This document shows positions 22,823-34,444 of a DNA stretch of 64,000 nt, piece after piece. A program made the translations under genes and the position numbers. The notes under the pieces are model-generated. The model searched no databases, had not been told where the DNA came from, and worked only from the letters and a program-made list of their open reading frames with translations. This DNA comes from Pyrenochaeta sp. MPI-SDFR-AT-0127 (lineage: Eukaryota > Ascomycota > Dothideomycetes > Pleosporales > Cucurbitariaceae), in contig JAGTJM010000030.1 in NCBI GenBank assembly GCA_020747015.1, positions 365,461 through 429,460 of the forward strand. The letters are read 5' to 3'. Numbering within the stretch: the first letter of the stretch is position 1; every line of letters begins with the position of its first letter.

Positions 22823-23251
22823 GTGCCATGGTGGAACATGGACATGTGATGATACCCCTATATTAAGCTAGCAGCGCAATTATGCATATTCAAGTATATT
22901 TCACTCGTCTCGCGACAATGCTCTTGCAAGTGGTCACATCCTAGACCCTTCATTCCTTCACACAACGCTGGGAACACCGCAACAAATAGATAAGCAGGTG
23001 AGGCCCATCAATTTTGGCCATCAAAGCCCAGAGAATGCGGTTACGAGTATCATGCATGCCTCTTCAATTTGGTTCATAATTTATTGTATTGCTATTCAAA
23101 TGATATCGGACAAAGAAAGTACTTCTGCCATCCTACAATCCTCCGTTATTCAATTTGTCTTTGAACCGGTAATAACGCCAAGACTCAAGTGTAAACTCAA
23201 ACCCCAAATGACAAGTATCCTGCACTAAAACAATCCAAAACATCTTCCTGT
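22823..23251. other. Intergenic between convergent genes
   Basis: A 429-base stretch holding the 3' ends of the MIT/coiled-coil gene and the CPA1 gene. No repeat or gene seen. Confidence 0.5.
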
Positions 23252-24768
23252 CTAAGCCGCTGCCGCAATGGGCTTCTGCGTGATGGGCTGGTAAGGAGGC
23301 GCAACTGGGCCTCCAACAACGACCTCAGGCCCGACTTGTCCGGGAGCATGGCCCTCAAAGTCAGGCGCCGCAGGGTGCACACCGACACGCTCCTTGCTAA
23401 GCAAGTCAACCAGAAGCGGGCTGGGCTTGTTGTTCCTATCGGAGAAGGTTGCCTGTTGGTCCTTGTACTGATGGACATTCTCCATGTACTTGTCGAAAAG
23501 ATAGGCCGAGTCGAGAGGACCGCCCTTGGCTTCCGGATGGAACTGGGCACTGAAAATTGGACGCGAGTTGTGAATGAGGCCCTCGTTGGATTGGTCATTG
23601 AGGTTGGTGAAGTACTCCCTCCACTCGCTGGATAGGGTCAATGGGTCAACTGCGTATCCGTGATTCTGCGAGGTAATGTGGCACTTTCCAGTGGTGAGGT
23701 CCAGGGCCGGAATATTATGGGCACGGTTTCCATACTTGAGCTTAATGGTCTTGGCACCAGCAGCAAGAGCGATAAGCTGATGACCCATGCATATGCCCAT
23801 GACGGGGATTTGGGATGTCTCGAACAACTTGCGGAGGTTGTAGACGGTGGACGTGCAATGAGTGGGGTCGCCAGGGCCGTTGGAGATGAAGACTCCGTCG
23901 AAGTGGTGGGCGACCTTGTGGATAGGGTAGTCGAAGGGGAAGCAAGTAACACTGGCACCACGGGAGACGAGGCTGCGAAGGATGTTCTCCTTAACACCAC
24001 AGTCGATCAGAGCAACGTGCATGTCACCAAGGGAGGAACTGACGTGGAAGGGAGCCTTGGTCGAGACACGGCGGACCAAGTTGATAGCCTCAGGGTCAAT
24101 GTAGGCCTCGTCTTCATCAGCATCGTATTCTTCTCCAATAGTAATGCGGGCCAAAGAGGAACCCTGCTCACGAAGGTATGTCACAACCTCACGGGTATCG
24201 ACACCAGAGATGGCCGGGACACCTTCGCGAGCGCACCACTGAGAAAGAGACTCAACAGCAGTCCAATGGCTGTGCTTCAAAGCATAGTCCTGAACCACGA
24301 TGCCGGAAGCCTGGATGTTGGGAGACTCAAAGTATCGGAGCAGGCCATGTTCGTCACGGGCGGCGGAGGGGACTCCGTAGTTGCCAATGAGTGGTTGGGT
24401 GAAGACTAGAATTTGGCCACGGTAAGAGGGATCCGTCATAGACTCGGGGTATCCAACAAGCGACGTGGTGAAGACTGCTTCACCAGAGATGTTGGTCTTG
24501 GCACCGAAGGACTTGCCGGTGAAGATAGGTCCATTCTAACAGGCGGTGAGTGACGTGGTCAGGTCTGTCTAGCGGTTGTACGCACCTTGATTGTGAATGT
24601 AGCCCTCTCAGTGGAGATTGGAGTAGCCCTGCGCTGAGGATTGGGGATTTCGCGGGCGGTGTTTGACTGCACGGTAGCTAAGTAGCGTGCCTGGGTGCGG
24701 TTCTTTGTGGCTTGTCCCAGGACACTCGCGGACCGAACGGTGGAAGGCTTGAGCATTTGCGACAGCAT
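23252..24768 (-). CDS. CPA1: Carbamoyl-phosphate synthase, arginine-specific, small (glutaminase) subunit, mitochondrial
   Basis: Exons 24768-24586 and 24535-23252 give 488 residues. The enzyme's small subunit strips ammonia from glutamine for carbamoyl phosphate in arginine synthesis. An Arg/Ser/Thr-rich, acid-poor N-terminus is a good mitochondrial presequence. The CPSase small-chain fold starts at ATFTIKNGPIFTGKSFGA, restored by the splice. The class I glutaminase domain shows GVKENILRSL, SNGPGDPTHC, GICMGHQL with the nucleophile Cys, and QFHPEA with the catalytic His and Glu. Upstream is a spliced uORF for an arginine attenuator peptide, so the gene should be repressed by arginine at translation, as in Neurospora arg-2 and yeast CPA1. 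The large subunit is not in the window. Confidence 0.95.
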
Positions 24769-24826
24769 TTTGGCCGGATAAGTATTTGATAGAGGTAATT
24801 GGTTTGATAGCGGGTTCGGTAAGCTT

Positions 24827-25121
24827 TCAGTTTACTGAGGCCTTCCACAGGTGGTCTGCCAGCAAAGTCAGTTTGAGGCTCACGTCGCGCCGATTTTCGG
24901 GCATCATCGTACCTGAGATGTAGTCCTGCAACATTCAATTAGCCATGGTCACAAGCAACAAGAGGGGAGATGAAGTGTAGCAGAGGAGGGACAAAGCCGC
25001 CGAGCAAAAATTGGCCGGCGGTGAGTCGACGGTGTGTGCGTTGGGTAGATAAGGCACGGCAGGGCGCGAACTTGTCAAAGCTACGTACCTGGGAAGTAAA
25101 GAGTGTCGGAGCAGCACTCAT
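24827..25121 (-). CDS. uORF encoding arginine attenuator peptide (AAP) of the CPA1 gene
   Basis: Three small exons, 25121-25089, 24925-24913 and 24855-24827, join (donors GTACGT and GTACGA, acceptors GCAG and GCAG) to a 24-codon uORF with a stop 58 bases before the CPA1 ATG. It contains FTSQDYISDHLW, nearly identical to the core of the Neurospora arg-2 and yeast CPA1 leader peptides, and Asp is residue 12, the position known to be essential in Neurospora. AAP stalls the ribosome at the uORF stop when arginine is high, lowering CPA1 translation and exposing the mRNA to decay. The middle exon is 13 bases long. Its length, position and residue-12 Asp together make a chance match very unlikely. 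Confidence 0.93.
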
Positions 25122-26183
25122 AAGCGCGGTAGTGGAAGCCAGGCGAGGTCAGAGGAAGGCGGGTATGAAGAACCCTTTGAGAGACGTGATGGGAGCAGAG
25201 GCGGCGTGGAGAAAGGTGGGCTTTGATGTGAGTCTTGAGGGTTTATCGCATTCGCGGCGGGGAGTATTCTGCAGCCATGGCACGCCTAACCCGTTTGGGT
25301 GCCACCAATGACGCAGTGACGAGATTTCATCTGTCAGCGAAGCGATTGGGCCGCAAAATTCCTTCAACACCATGAGACACACCGGGGATGCGGCTGGGAC
25401 TGCACAATGATCAATGTCCGCCCCACCGTGAAGTGCTTCCGGCCATACAGTACCCTGCCGGCCTTATATGACTTCACTCTGACAGCCAAAGCAGTCGCTC
25501 GGATCCTCGAGTGACGCACAATTCATCCATCCTGAGAGAGGTGCTTATCTAGGTCTCTTCCCTTATCTCCACGGGGATATCTGGATTCAATGCCGATCTC
25601 TTCGTCTCTTGAGTCTCAGGTCCTACGCTTTGGTTGAACGCACGACCCCGTGCACCAGGCCCACAGGTTTATAAACACTGCCAACCTTTCCTCATCTCGA
25701 CGACTAAGGACCCATGTCTCCGATCTCGGCATGATATAATGCATACATACTTCTCAATCAAACGATGAGTTTGGAGATGAACAGTATACAGTTGCAGTAT
25801 ACCCTATTGGGTTTGGCAATAAGGTTCTTTAAATACCCTCATCATCAGTATACATCGCGGTCAAGCTATGATTCTGGTAGTGGTCAAGCAGAGTCAAGGC
25901 AAAACTAGCGGCCCCTAAGCCAAATCTAATATAGATAAACTAACACCATCGAATGTACTAAACCCATTCTTGGCCACTCTTTCTTGTGGGACGCGTCCTC
26001 AAAACGACCGGCTCACGGATGTAATAGAAGATCGTCGAGTCTTGTCCACATGTCATATTCCATGAAAGTTCGTAGCATAGTGAAACAGAAGTAAATTCGT
26101 CATATCAAAGCGTATATATCGAAGAAGCAGAATTTCTCGGGTTGACCAGCTTCCAGCTTCACCATCATACACACTTTGCCACT
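25122..26183. other. Intergenic, CPA1 promoter and GH3 3' flank
   Basis: About 1.06 kb. The short frames are not convincing. The part next to 25122 should hold the CPA1/uORF promoter. No repeat seen. Confidence 0.5.
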
Positions 26184-28713
26184 TTACACAGTGATCTTGC
26201 CTGTCAATCTTACATCCCTCGAGCTCGCGCCGACGTACACACCATACTCTCCACTGACCACAGTCCACAGCCTCGTCTTCTCATCCCAGATACTCAAATC
26301 CCTTCTCCTCAACTTGAACGTTGCCGTGCCACTCGCACCAACCTCGAGCTTCAACTTAGAGAACCCTCTAAGCTGCTTAAGTGGCTCATTCGTACTCGCT
26401 GGGTAGCCAATGTAGAGCTGGGGCACCTCTGCGCCAGCAACGCCACCAGAGTTGCGAATCTTCGCCGTGACGGTTGCGACGGTCTGCCACAGGTCCGCAG
26501 GCCCGCCAGGACCCTTGGTGCCAGTCGCCGGACCAGCAGTTGGAGCACCTGCGACGGTGAGATCAGAGTACGTGAAGTTTGTGTAGGAAAGACCGAAGCC
26601 AAATTCGTATCTTGGGGCAATGTTCTGCTTGTCAAAGTGGCGGTAGTCGACGAAGAGGTTCCAGGAATTGTCATCGCCTGTCGCAATCTTGGTGCCATAG
26701 TCTTCGGGCTTCTTGGCAATGGTGTAAGGTAGCTTTCCGGAAGGCGATGCGGCTCCGTACAGGATGTCGACGAGACCATTGCCTGATTCTTGGCCGGGAA
26801 GACCTGCCCACACTACAGCGACGACGTTGGGGTTCTCGATCCATTGCTCCATGATAATCGGACCAACGGAGTGGACTACGACGACGGTCTTCTTGTTGAC
26901 AGCAGCGACTGCCTTCACAAGTTCATTGCCGTTGTGCCATGGATTGAGGTCATTCCTGTCACCAGCGTGGCCTTCGACTGTGATGTATTCCTCACCAGCA
27001 TTGCTATTGATACATACGACAGCAATATCAGCATTCTTAGCGGCGTTGGCACCTTGCTGAGCGTTGTCATTTGGCGAAGAGGTCACCGTAGTTCCGTCCT
27101 TCGACGCTTGTGCCTTGATAGCATCTAGAGGGGCGATCAGGTATGGGAACTCGACCGAGCCAGAGCCCCAGCCTACGGCCAAGGTACCATCGTTGCAGCC
27201 GCGGTCGACGCATGCATTGGCTCCCTTGGGAGCAACGATACTGTCTAGACCAATGACGGCAATATTCTTTGGCTTCTTGAGCGGCAGGGTGGCATTTGTG
27301 TTCTTCAGAAGTACAATTCCATCCCTGGCCATGGCACGGACGTTGGTCTTGTGGTTTCCGCCTACATTGAAGTTTCCAATCTTCCATGAGTTGAACACTT
27401 GTGCAGGGTAGTTCTTGTCCTGGCCGAGGAGGTACCATGAAGCTAGGATTCGCTTGACCATATCGTCGACGCGAGATTGTTTCACTTGGCCGTTGTTGAT
27501 AGCTGTCTGAAGCTGCGGACCCCAGAAGATGTTACCCTTGTTGAAGTCTGTGCCGGGCATGGTCATGTCCAAGCCTCCATTTGCGCTACCGACCGTGGTA
27601 TGCTGCGCTGAGGAAGTTTTAGTAATGATCAAAGCTCATAGTCTGACATAACTTACCATTCCAATCAGACATGATATATCCACGGAAGCCCAATTCGTCC
27701 TTGAGGAGCTTGTTCATGACACCGTCGCTCTCGCAAGCCCACTCGCCATTGACCTTGTTGTAACTGCACATGATCGCCGCAACATTGCTCTTGATAGCAT
27801 CCTGGAATGGCCAGACATAAAGCTCCCTCAACACTCTATCCGGCACGTTGGCGCTCAAAGTCAACCTATTGAGTTCCTGCTCATTGGCAATGAAATGCTT
27901 AGCAGTTGCCTGTACACCTGATTCTTGCATGCCCTCAACTGTCTGGGCCATCATGATACCCTGCAAGTAAGGATCTGAGCCAAATCCTTCCCAGTTGCGG
28001 CCTCCTTGCGCGAACTTGCCGAGAGGTCCAGCCGAGGGACCTAGCTGGACGTGAACACCTAGTTGCTTTGCCTCTACGCCGAGGAAAGCACCGCGTTCGC
28101 GGACGAGATCAACATCCCAGGTGCTAGCGGCATGGATACCCGCGGCGAAGGCGGTGACTCCATTGACATATCTCACTCCGAGGGGGCCATCTTTAGGTCT
28201 GTTAGCAAGAAGATCGATCCGAGCTTTCAATTTTCTTCATCGCTCTTGCAGTTGCTGGGCATTATTGAATATCTGAGCTTGTAGGCTATGATATTCGTCT
28301 GTGCATTGATGTGCGATCACAACCAAGGCCTGCAATGAAAAAAAGTAAATATCTTACCTTGCAGACAAAGCGATGGGAATCCAATTGAGTTAGCAGGGCT
28401 TGTGTTGCCAACACAATTTCCATTCCCCCACCTGACCAAGTCAGTATATGCCTCGCATAGAGTGCGTACGTAGTGAGTCCTCACCCGATACCCGTAACAA
28501 TACCGATCTTTTCAGACTGGGAGAGCTTTGCAAGAGCAGAGGTCGCTTTGGCATAGGCGTCGTCCCAGGTGCCGACGGCCTTCTTCGCCTTAAACCTGTC
28601 AGACGGAAGCGCTGTGCCAGTGAGCAGTCTGTTCGTTTCAAATTTGCTAATGACGTACCAGAAGCTTGCGACATTGCAGCTGAAGCTAGCAAAGGAAGAA
28701 GAAACCCGCGCAT
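26184..28713 (-). CDS. GH3 beta-glucosidase, secreted
   Basis: Exons 28713-28659, 28611-28485, 28431-28358, 28190-27657 and 27607-26184 give 737 residues, the size of Cel3A-like enzymes. A signal peptide MRGFLLPLLASAAMSQAS starts the protein, so it is exported. The GH3 N-terminal domain shows CVGNT, GFPSLCLQDGPLGVR and KHFIANEQELNR, with the nucleophile aspartate in MSDWN near residue 261. The GH3 C-terminal domain (LLKNTNATLPL, GLPGQESGNGLVDILYG) and a fibronectin-III-like end (VAGAEVPQLYIGYP, LRGFSKLKL) follow. Such enzymes release glucose from cello-oligosaccharides or other beta-glucosides. The splice at the first acceptor was chosen to keep ALPSDRFKAKK in frame; an alternative acceptor 18 bases downstream shifts the frame. 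Confidence 0.93.
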
Positions 28714-29892
28714 CTTGCCTCGATGGTTTTATACCTACCGCTTCAAAGTGAGGCGATGATACCGCTTCATTCTCTGGGGACAACACACATGTTAAGTACC
28801 TATCTCTTCCAGCATTCGGAAGTTCGTCGGCCGACGAAATTGTGCTCTTCAGATTGTTCACTTGGCCCATCTTGGAATATACTCATGCTAGCCTCAGCCT
28901 GTCGAATAACTTGAGAAGACCCTCTTCCCACAACGTTTTAGGCAATTTGACCGTTGTTCGAATTAATGAGGCAAAGGGACCATCGTATGTGGCGGCCCGT
29001 TTACCCAGGGTAAAGAGCCAGGGTGCTGGGGGTAACGGCGAATAGGATCGTCGCTAGTCCCGTCAGGAGTAGACAGGTCCTGGGAACACAATAACTCTGT
29101 TGTTAATATGAGGGTAACGAGTTCTGAATTGTGGGGAGATTACGGCTCGGGTATGATGGTAGAACTATTGTTTCAGTTCAATTGGTGGACGAATTGGCGG
29201 TCATGATGCACAACTTCTGACTACAATGTGCATGAGAGCAAAGTCACATAGTAGAACCTACTTACCAGGATTGCTAGATGCAGCACTAGTTCAAGATTCT
29301 CCCTTACCCCTTAAATCGACATATGTAGCTATACTAGAATTAGGACTAGGAGTGACCAAAAGACATGCAGAGTATCAAGCATCCCTTGCTTGATAGACTT
29401 TACAGGTATTTAATCACTTCCGGTCACAGAAGAGCGACCCTGGAACAAAAGGTCGACCACAAAACTAATCACGCATTGTCGCGGTGCTTGAGGGGCCTTT
29501 GGTGAGAGCATCGGTGTCCTGTCGGTTTAATCCCGGCCAGGACCGGATAGTCACCTGTGTAAAGGGGTGCCTCGACACGGGAGAGTGCATGACCCAACAA
29601 CTGCTTTCGCGGACCGCTCGGGTATTGTATCGACTGATAGCACATTGGAACGCTTATTGCGCACTTGATGTAGCTAGTATTCGGACCGCTCATTAGCAAT
29701 GAAATCACCTATTAAACAAGTGCTTCTCTAGCTCTTTCTATGCAAAGGTAGTGAAGAGGACGTTTTCCTTAGTCATTGTCGGAGCTCATCTGTGCAGTAT
29801 ATCTACCTGCATGTACCGCGAAACCGCTGACCGATATGCTATCGTAGATATTGTGGAGATGTCGCAGTGTTTTGTTGTTCGGGATGGGCATA
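28714..29892. other. Intergenic, GH3 promoter region
   Basis: About 1.18 kb with no credible coding frame. The part next to 28714 should hold the GH3 promoter. No transposon end or RNA gene seen. Confidence 0.5.
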
Positions 29893-31402
29893 TTAGGCTT
29901 CTTGACTGTCGGCGTATTTGCAGACATTGTCTAGCCGCTGGCATATTGCACACGATGGCTTCTCTTCTGTACATTTTCTTTTCCGTCGCTTGCAGTTCAA
30001 ACAACCATGCTTTGACCGTTTCTGGAGGCTCGGAACTTCGTATTGACACGACCATAATCCTTGTTGACATTGGTTGCATGTGGGCTTTGCTTTGTTGCAC
30101 TGGATTCCATTCTCACGACACCGGATACATACTGGGCCTGCGACTAGGTTTAATAATGAGGAACTAGCGGCCACAGTAGCCCTCTTTTTTGTTTTCGAAG
30201 GCAGTAGGGGCTCTTTGGAGTTTTTTCTCTTCAGTGTATATGACTTTGGAGTGATTTCCGAGGGGCCTGACACAGCACTCTGCTTGGGCTTCTTCTTTCT
30301 TGGTGGCTTCGGAGCGTCTGGTAAAGAGACCATGTCCGAATTGGGATCTCTCGATACATTCTCCATATCAGCGTTGTTCTGATTGCTGCATTTCCTCTTC
30401 CGTTTTGTGGTTTCTTTTGTTGTAACGGATGTGGGAGCTTTAGAAGCACCGATATTCTCTGCCACCTGAGCACCCATACTACTATCAAAGTCAGTATACA
30501 TAACCAAATGTAGTTGCCCAGCGTTTTAGGCCGTCAATAACCTTTCTCAGCGATGGTAAAAGATTGTGCGCAGCCATTTGCATGACCAAGAATGCAATGT
30601 GCGGTGTTGCAATAGGTAAATATCAATAATCTCAAAACGAAGCTTACCTGTCGCCATCTACCGGTCGGCTGTGGATCGGATTATGCTTGTACACCACGTT
30701 AATAGCGTCTCGCTTGAGAGAGAACTTGACGTGGATTGCACCGCCACAATCGTAGGTTGGCCGTGACCCATGTCCCCTCTTCTTCTCCTTGTTTTGATCG
30801 TCTTCGCTGTTCACAGAACTCCCTCTATTCTTGTTGCACTTCCGATCTCTATTCTGGAAACTGTCTAGACAGACATACATGAGCCGTGCGCCGTCGCCGC
30901 CATCTTTGTTGTGCGCACGCCGCTCTGAGTACTTGTACCCATCAGCCTTCTGAATGACGTTGATGATAGATCTTCTATGCATAAGCAAACGTCAAAGTCG
31001 GTGTCGGGTGGTGCCAAAGGTACCTTGCAATTGAGCGCTGGATCTTGAGTCGGTCTTTGCCATTGATGTTGTGGCATAGTGCATGACCAACAGTGACACT
31101 CTGTACAAAGTCTGCGGGTTGGATAAGCACTTCAAGATTCGGTTGCTGTGACACGGGGATGGTGATAGTAGATGTCGCTGCGAAAATGAATTCTGTAACG
31201 ATTTGGGTGGGTATCAAACTTGATGCGCTTTTCTCCTGTTCATTTCGTAAAGCTCCATCCAGGGACTAAATCAAGGCCACCTTAGCCCTCATTCAATCGG
31301 ATTGGGAGGTTGAGGTACCTCAGTGGTGGGACACCGATAATAGACATCCGGATCAAGTCCCCTATGATAGCGGAGATCCAAGTGGTCTTTGACATCGTCC
31401 AT
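29893..31402 (-). CDS. Protein with two C-terminal Zn2Cys6 clusters and a Cys/His-rich N-terminal region
   Basis: Exons 31402-31319, 31265-31024, 30974-30648 and 30481-29893 give 413 residues. Two complete Cys6 motifs of the C-x2-C-x6-C-x5-C-x2-C-x6-C form lie at 336-363 (starts CIRCREN) and 378-405 (starts CLNCKRR), only 14 residues apart and at the extreme C-terminus. Basic Lys/Arg runs precede them, which suits a nuclear signal. The N-terminal half holds a C...YDCGG...HNPIH pattern resembling the zinc fold of WRKY/GCM-like DNA-binding domains; that resemblance is an inference. Ordinary fungal Zn2Cys6 regulators have one such cluster, usually N-terminal, with a long middle regulatory domain, which is absent here. 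Target genes are unknown. Confidence 0.78.
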
Positions 31403-32781
31403 GGCGAAGCAGATCTACCTAGGCTGCGTCACATGCGCAAAGCGACAGACGGTCCCGCTACTATTATGCTTTGCCGCATGACTGCAGGCTGGAGGGACTG
31501 GCAGGTCGCTTGAACATGCATGGCCCAAGCGTCGAGGAATTTTGTTTGGCCGCAGCCCGAACATGTGACCTAATTGGCCAGTGAGCATGGGACTGCGCCC
31601 GCTCGGCTCCCGCCTGTCTGGACTCTGAGAATATTGGGAACCAAACACTCGACCGGCTGCAGATGCTTTGCAGAGTTTGGGGCCCATGGGTAATTGTCTT
31701 GCATGTGTGACTGTGTAGTAGGCTGATTTGTGCCCCCTAACACTCTGAGACTGGCGGCAGCCGCATGTGCTCAAGTCTGTCGGGTAATCAAACTCGACAT
31801 CTCGGAAGCCGCCAGCTAGTGCCAGTTTCTCTCGCTCTCCACAAACAGTTTCTGCCTCCAAAGCGAGCTGAAGAGGGCACGGACAGCCAAAACTCTGGGG
31901 CTTTCTGAGCTTGTCGAAGATCACCATGGGCTCGTGTCCGCCGAGCTGGAATGCATAGAAAGCGCGTTCATAAACGCTGTGCCTCACTCCAATGTCGTGC
32001 GCCCCCCGGGGGATCGCTCGAAAAACCATAGCATTGCTGAATATGGGTCTGCCACGCGTTGGATTAATCTAAGCTTCGCGCGCAGCCGCGGGTCTGGCCA
32101 GCAAACCGCTGTTAGATAAGGCACCAAATTGTGCAGATCCAAAGTAATACGCCGCTTTGGAGCTACCAACGGGTCTGATGCAAGGCTATGCCAACAGCCC
32201 TAAGCCGCTTTCACTGATTGGCGTCCACGCAGCTCAAGGACAACCTCCGCTACCGAAGTTGCATCTTCAACCTCGCCCTACGTCTCGTCACCGCGCCCTT
32301 CTGTACAATCACGTCCACGCCGGCCGCTGCTGTGCCTGTAGCGTCTTTGTTCCTCTGCCTTTGCTTTGTCCCCAACCCTGCCCCAATCGCTCGCTTCATT
32401 GTTCGCCCTCTGCCGGCCGCTTTGAACCTCGACCCGGTCTAACGTTTCGAGTTTCAAGCTCGACAAGCCAACGTAGCACGCGCCGTCACCCGCCTGCGCG
32501 CCGACTCACAGGTATGCAGGCCCGAGTCTGTCATTGTCACAGCAGTCAAGAACCGCAAGACTGACTGGCCGGCTAGTTACGCGCTCTTCACTCATTTCGA
32601 CCCCTCGTTTGGATAGCAAACAGTAGTTTCTAGTCCAATAGCTTTATCTCCGCATTTCTACCCGGTCTATACTGCACGGTCCTGAAATCTTGTCGCTGTT
32701 TCCACGCCTCGAAACAAACATCGCCTTCCACAGAACCAAGATTCGCAAAGCGACTCCCGCCGAATCCTCCGAATCTCCGCC
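31403..32781. other. Intergenic, divergent promoters of the twin-Zn2Cys6 gene and CDC42
   Basis: About 1.38 kb. The two largest frames (31415-32029 minus, 32157-32564 plus) have odd composition and no known motif and are taken as chance. The CDC42 side is C/T-rich (32270-32560), as expected for a promoter and leader of a highly expressed gene. No tRNA seen. Confidence 0.55.
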
Positions 32782-33618
32782 ATGGTGGTAGCGACTATCA
32801 AGTTAGTGGAGCCTCTTATTTGCCCGTCATCTCGTGTGTACAGGATTTTGGATACTAATGAATTCTCCTCTCTAGGTGCGTCGTCGTTGGTGACGGTGCC
32901 GTCGGCAAGACATGCTTGCTTATCAGCTACACCACGAACAAGTTTCCTTCGGAATATGTACCTACAGTATTCGACAACTACGCCGTCACCGTCATGTGAG
33001 CACCCCTTTGCTCCTATTGCGCTCTTACACTCGAAAGTTGGATACAGGATTGTCAAATATCCTGGAGGACGTTGCCGATTAGCGGAGCAGTTGCTGACTA
33101 CATGAAGGATTGGTGATGAGCCATATACGCTTGGTCTCTTCGATACCGCCGGACAGGAAGATTACGATCGTCTCCGACCGCTGTCGTATCCCCAGACCGA
33201 CGTCTTCCTTGTCTGCTTTTCCGTGACCTCCCCTGCTTCCTTTGAGAACGTCCGCGAGAAGTGGTTTCCAGAGGTCCACCACCACTGCCCTGGAGTCCCC
33301 TGCCTGATTGTGGGAACACAAGTGGATCTCCGGGAGGACACCCAAGTAAAAGACAAGCTGGCGAAGCAGAGGATGGCTCCTGTCAAGCGAGAAGATGGTG
33401 AAAGAATGGCACGAGAGCTTGGTGCAGTCAAGTACGTCGAATGTTCGGCGCTGACTCAGTACAAGCTGAAGGATGTATTCGATGAAGTAATTATGACTCG
33501 AGACTTGTGACTTAGAATGACGCTAATATCCATACAGGCAATTGTAGCAGCACTTGAGCCACCAGCGACAAGAAAGGAAGGCAAAGAGAAGAAGCGTAGG
33601 GTGTGCTCCATACTTTGA
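32782..33618 (+). CDS. CDC42: Rho-family GTPase Cdc42
   Basis: Exons 32782-32801, 32876-32995, 33108-33486 and 33538-33618 give 199 residues. All core GTPase motifs are present: GDGAVGKT (P-loop), YVPTVFDNYAV (switch I), DTAGQEDYDRLRPLSYPQT (switch II), GTQVDLR (NKxD position TQxD, as normal in Cdc42), and CSALTQ. The sequence is Cdc42 and not Rac1, as shown by MVVATIKCVVVG, VTVMIGDEPYTL and CPGVPCLIVG. The C-terminus is Lys/Arg-rich and ends in CSIL, a CaaL box for geranylgeranylation, so it acts at the plasma membrane and controls polarity and actin. The first intron follows codon 7 and two bases. Confidence 0.96.
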
Positions 33619-34444
33619 ACAGCGGAAGAGCAGCAGGCAGCGATGGCATATGACAGCATCTTGGGGAGCTTTGGTTTGCAGATCTTCTTTGACTGGGCGT
33701 GAGCTTTTGGATACCTCTTGGATACAGGCGCCATTTGTGGGTAGCGATTTTTCTTTTCCAACTATCAATATGTTTTTTCGTCCACTTATCATTGACGTTA
33801 TATTCAGACCCGTGCAATAGAGCTTCTTTTTTACGGTATTCATGGCATTCGAGATGCTCGAATCACCCATATGGCTTTAACAAATTATCTCACAAATGAT
33901 GGCAGTCGTGTGAATCAAAGAACTACAGGCTACCTCTCTAATGGCACACACGAAGCAGCTACGATCCGGGTAGCATTTACTTTCCATTTTATACTGCAAC
34001 GCTGCGTGCTGATCTGTCCTATGCGCTGGGAAATAAGAGGTTTTGGTTTGGAGCAGAAGGTTGTACAACCATTCTACCTCCTGTCGTTCTGTTCATATCT
34101 GCTGTATGTTGACTTTCACCATATTGGGATGAAGGTAGCGCGTTCGTTTGTTGTTCCGTCCGCCGTGACTCTTTTTTTCACGCTCTCCTAACCTTTTTGT
34201 AAACAGTGACGGCCTTCAGCCCAAACACAATCTCCTACCCAGCACAACCCCTCCTAGTTTTTGGAATCGACCTGTCTTGTTTCCTCGCTTCTGCTCTTCA
34301 TGAGCCTAGAGGTTTCCTGACTTAACATTATTGCTGAAAATTTTGAGCATCATCTACAGTTGAGCTCATAACAACGCAGTATTTGTGCACATTGGGAGCT
34401 CACTGCTATATCTGGTCCAAATCATTGCAGCACTCTGTCTGAAC
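33619..34444. other. Intergenic between CDC42 and an orphan gene
   Basis: An 826-base stretch carrying the CDC42 3' end and the promoter of the orphan gene. Frames in it, mostly antisense, have no recognisable product. Confidence 0.5.

Noticed and set aside
23660..24409. 249-codon open frame on the plus strand
   Set aside because: Fully antisense to the CPA1 exon 2; conserved glutaminase motifs are on the other strand, so this is a codon-bias shadow.
28714..29892. tRNA or other small RNA gene in the long gap upstream of GH3
   Set aside because: No box A/box B pair or cloverleaf could be seen; tRNAscan-SE would settle it.
31415..32029. 204-codon minus-strand frame in an intergenic region
   Set aside because: No known motif, irregular composition, and no splice partner; probably chance in G+C-rich promoter DNA.
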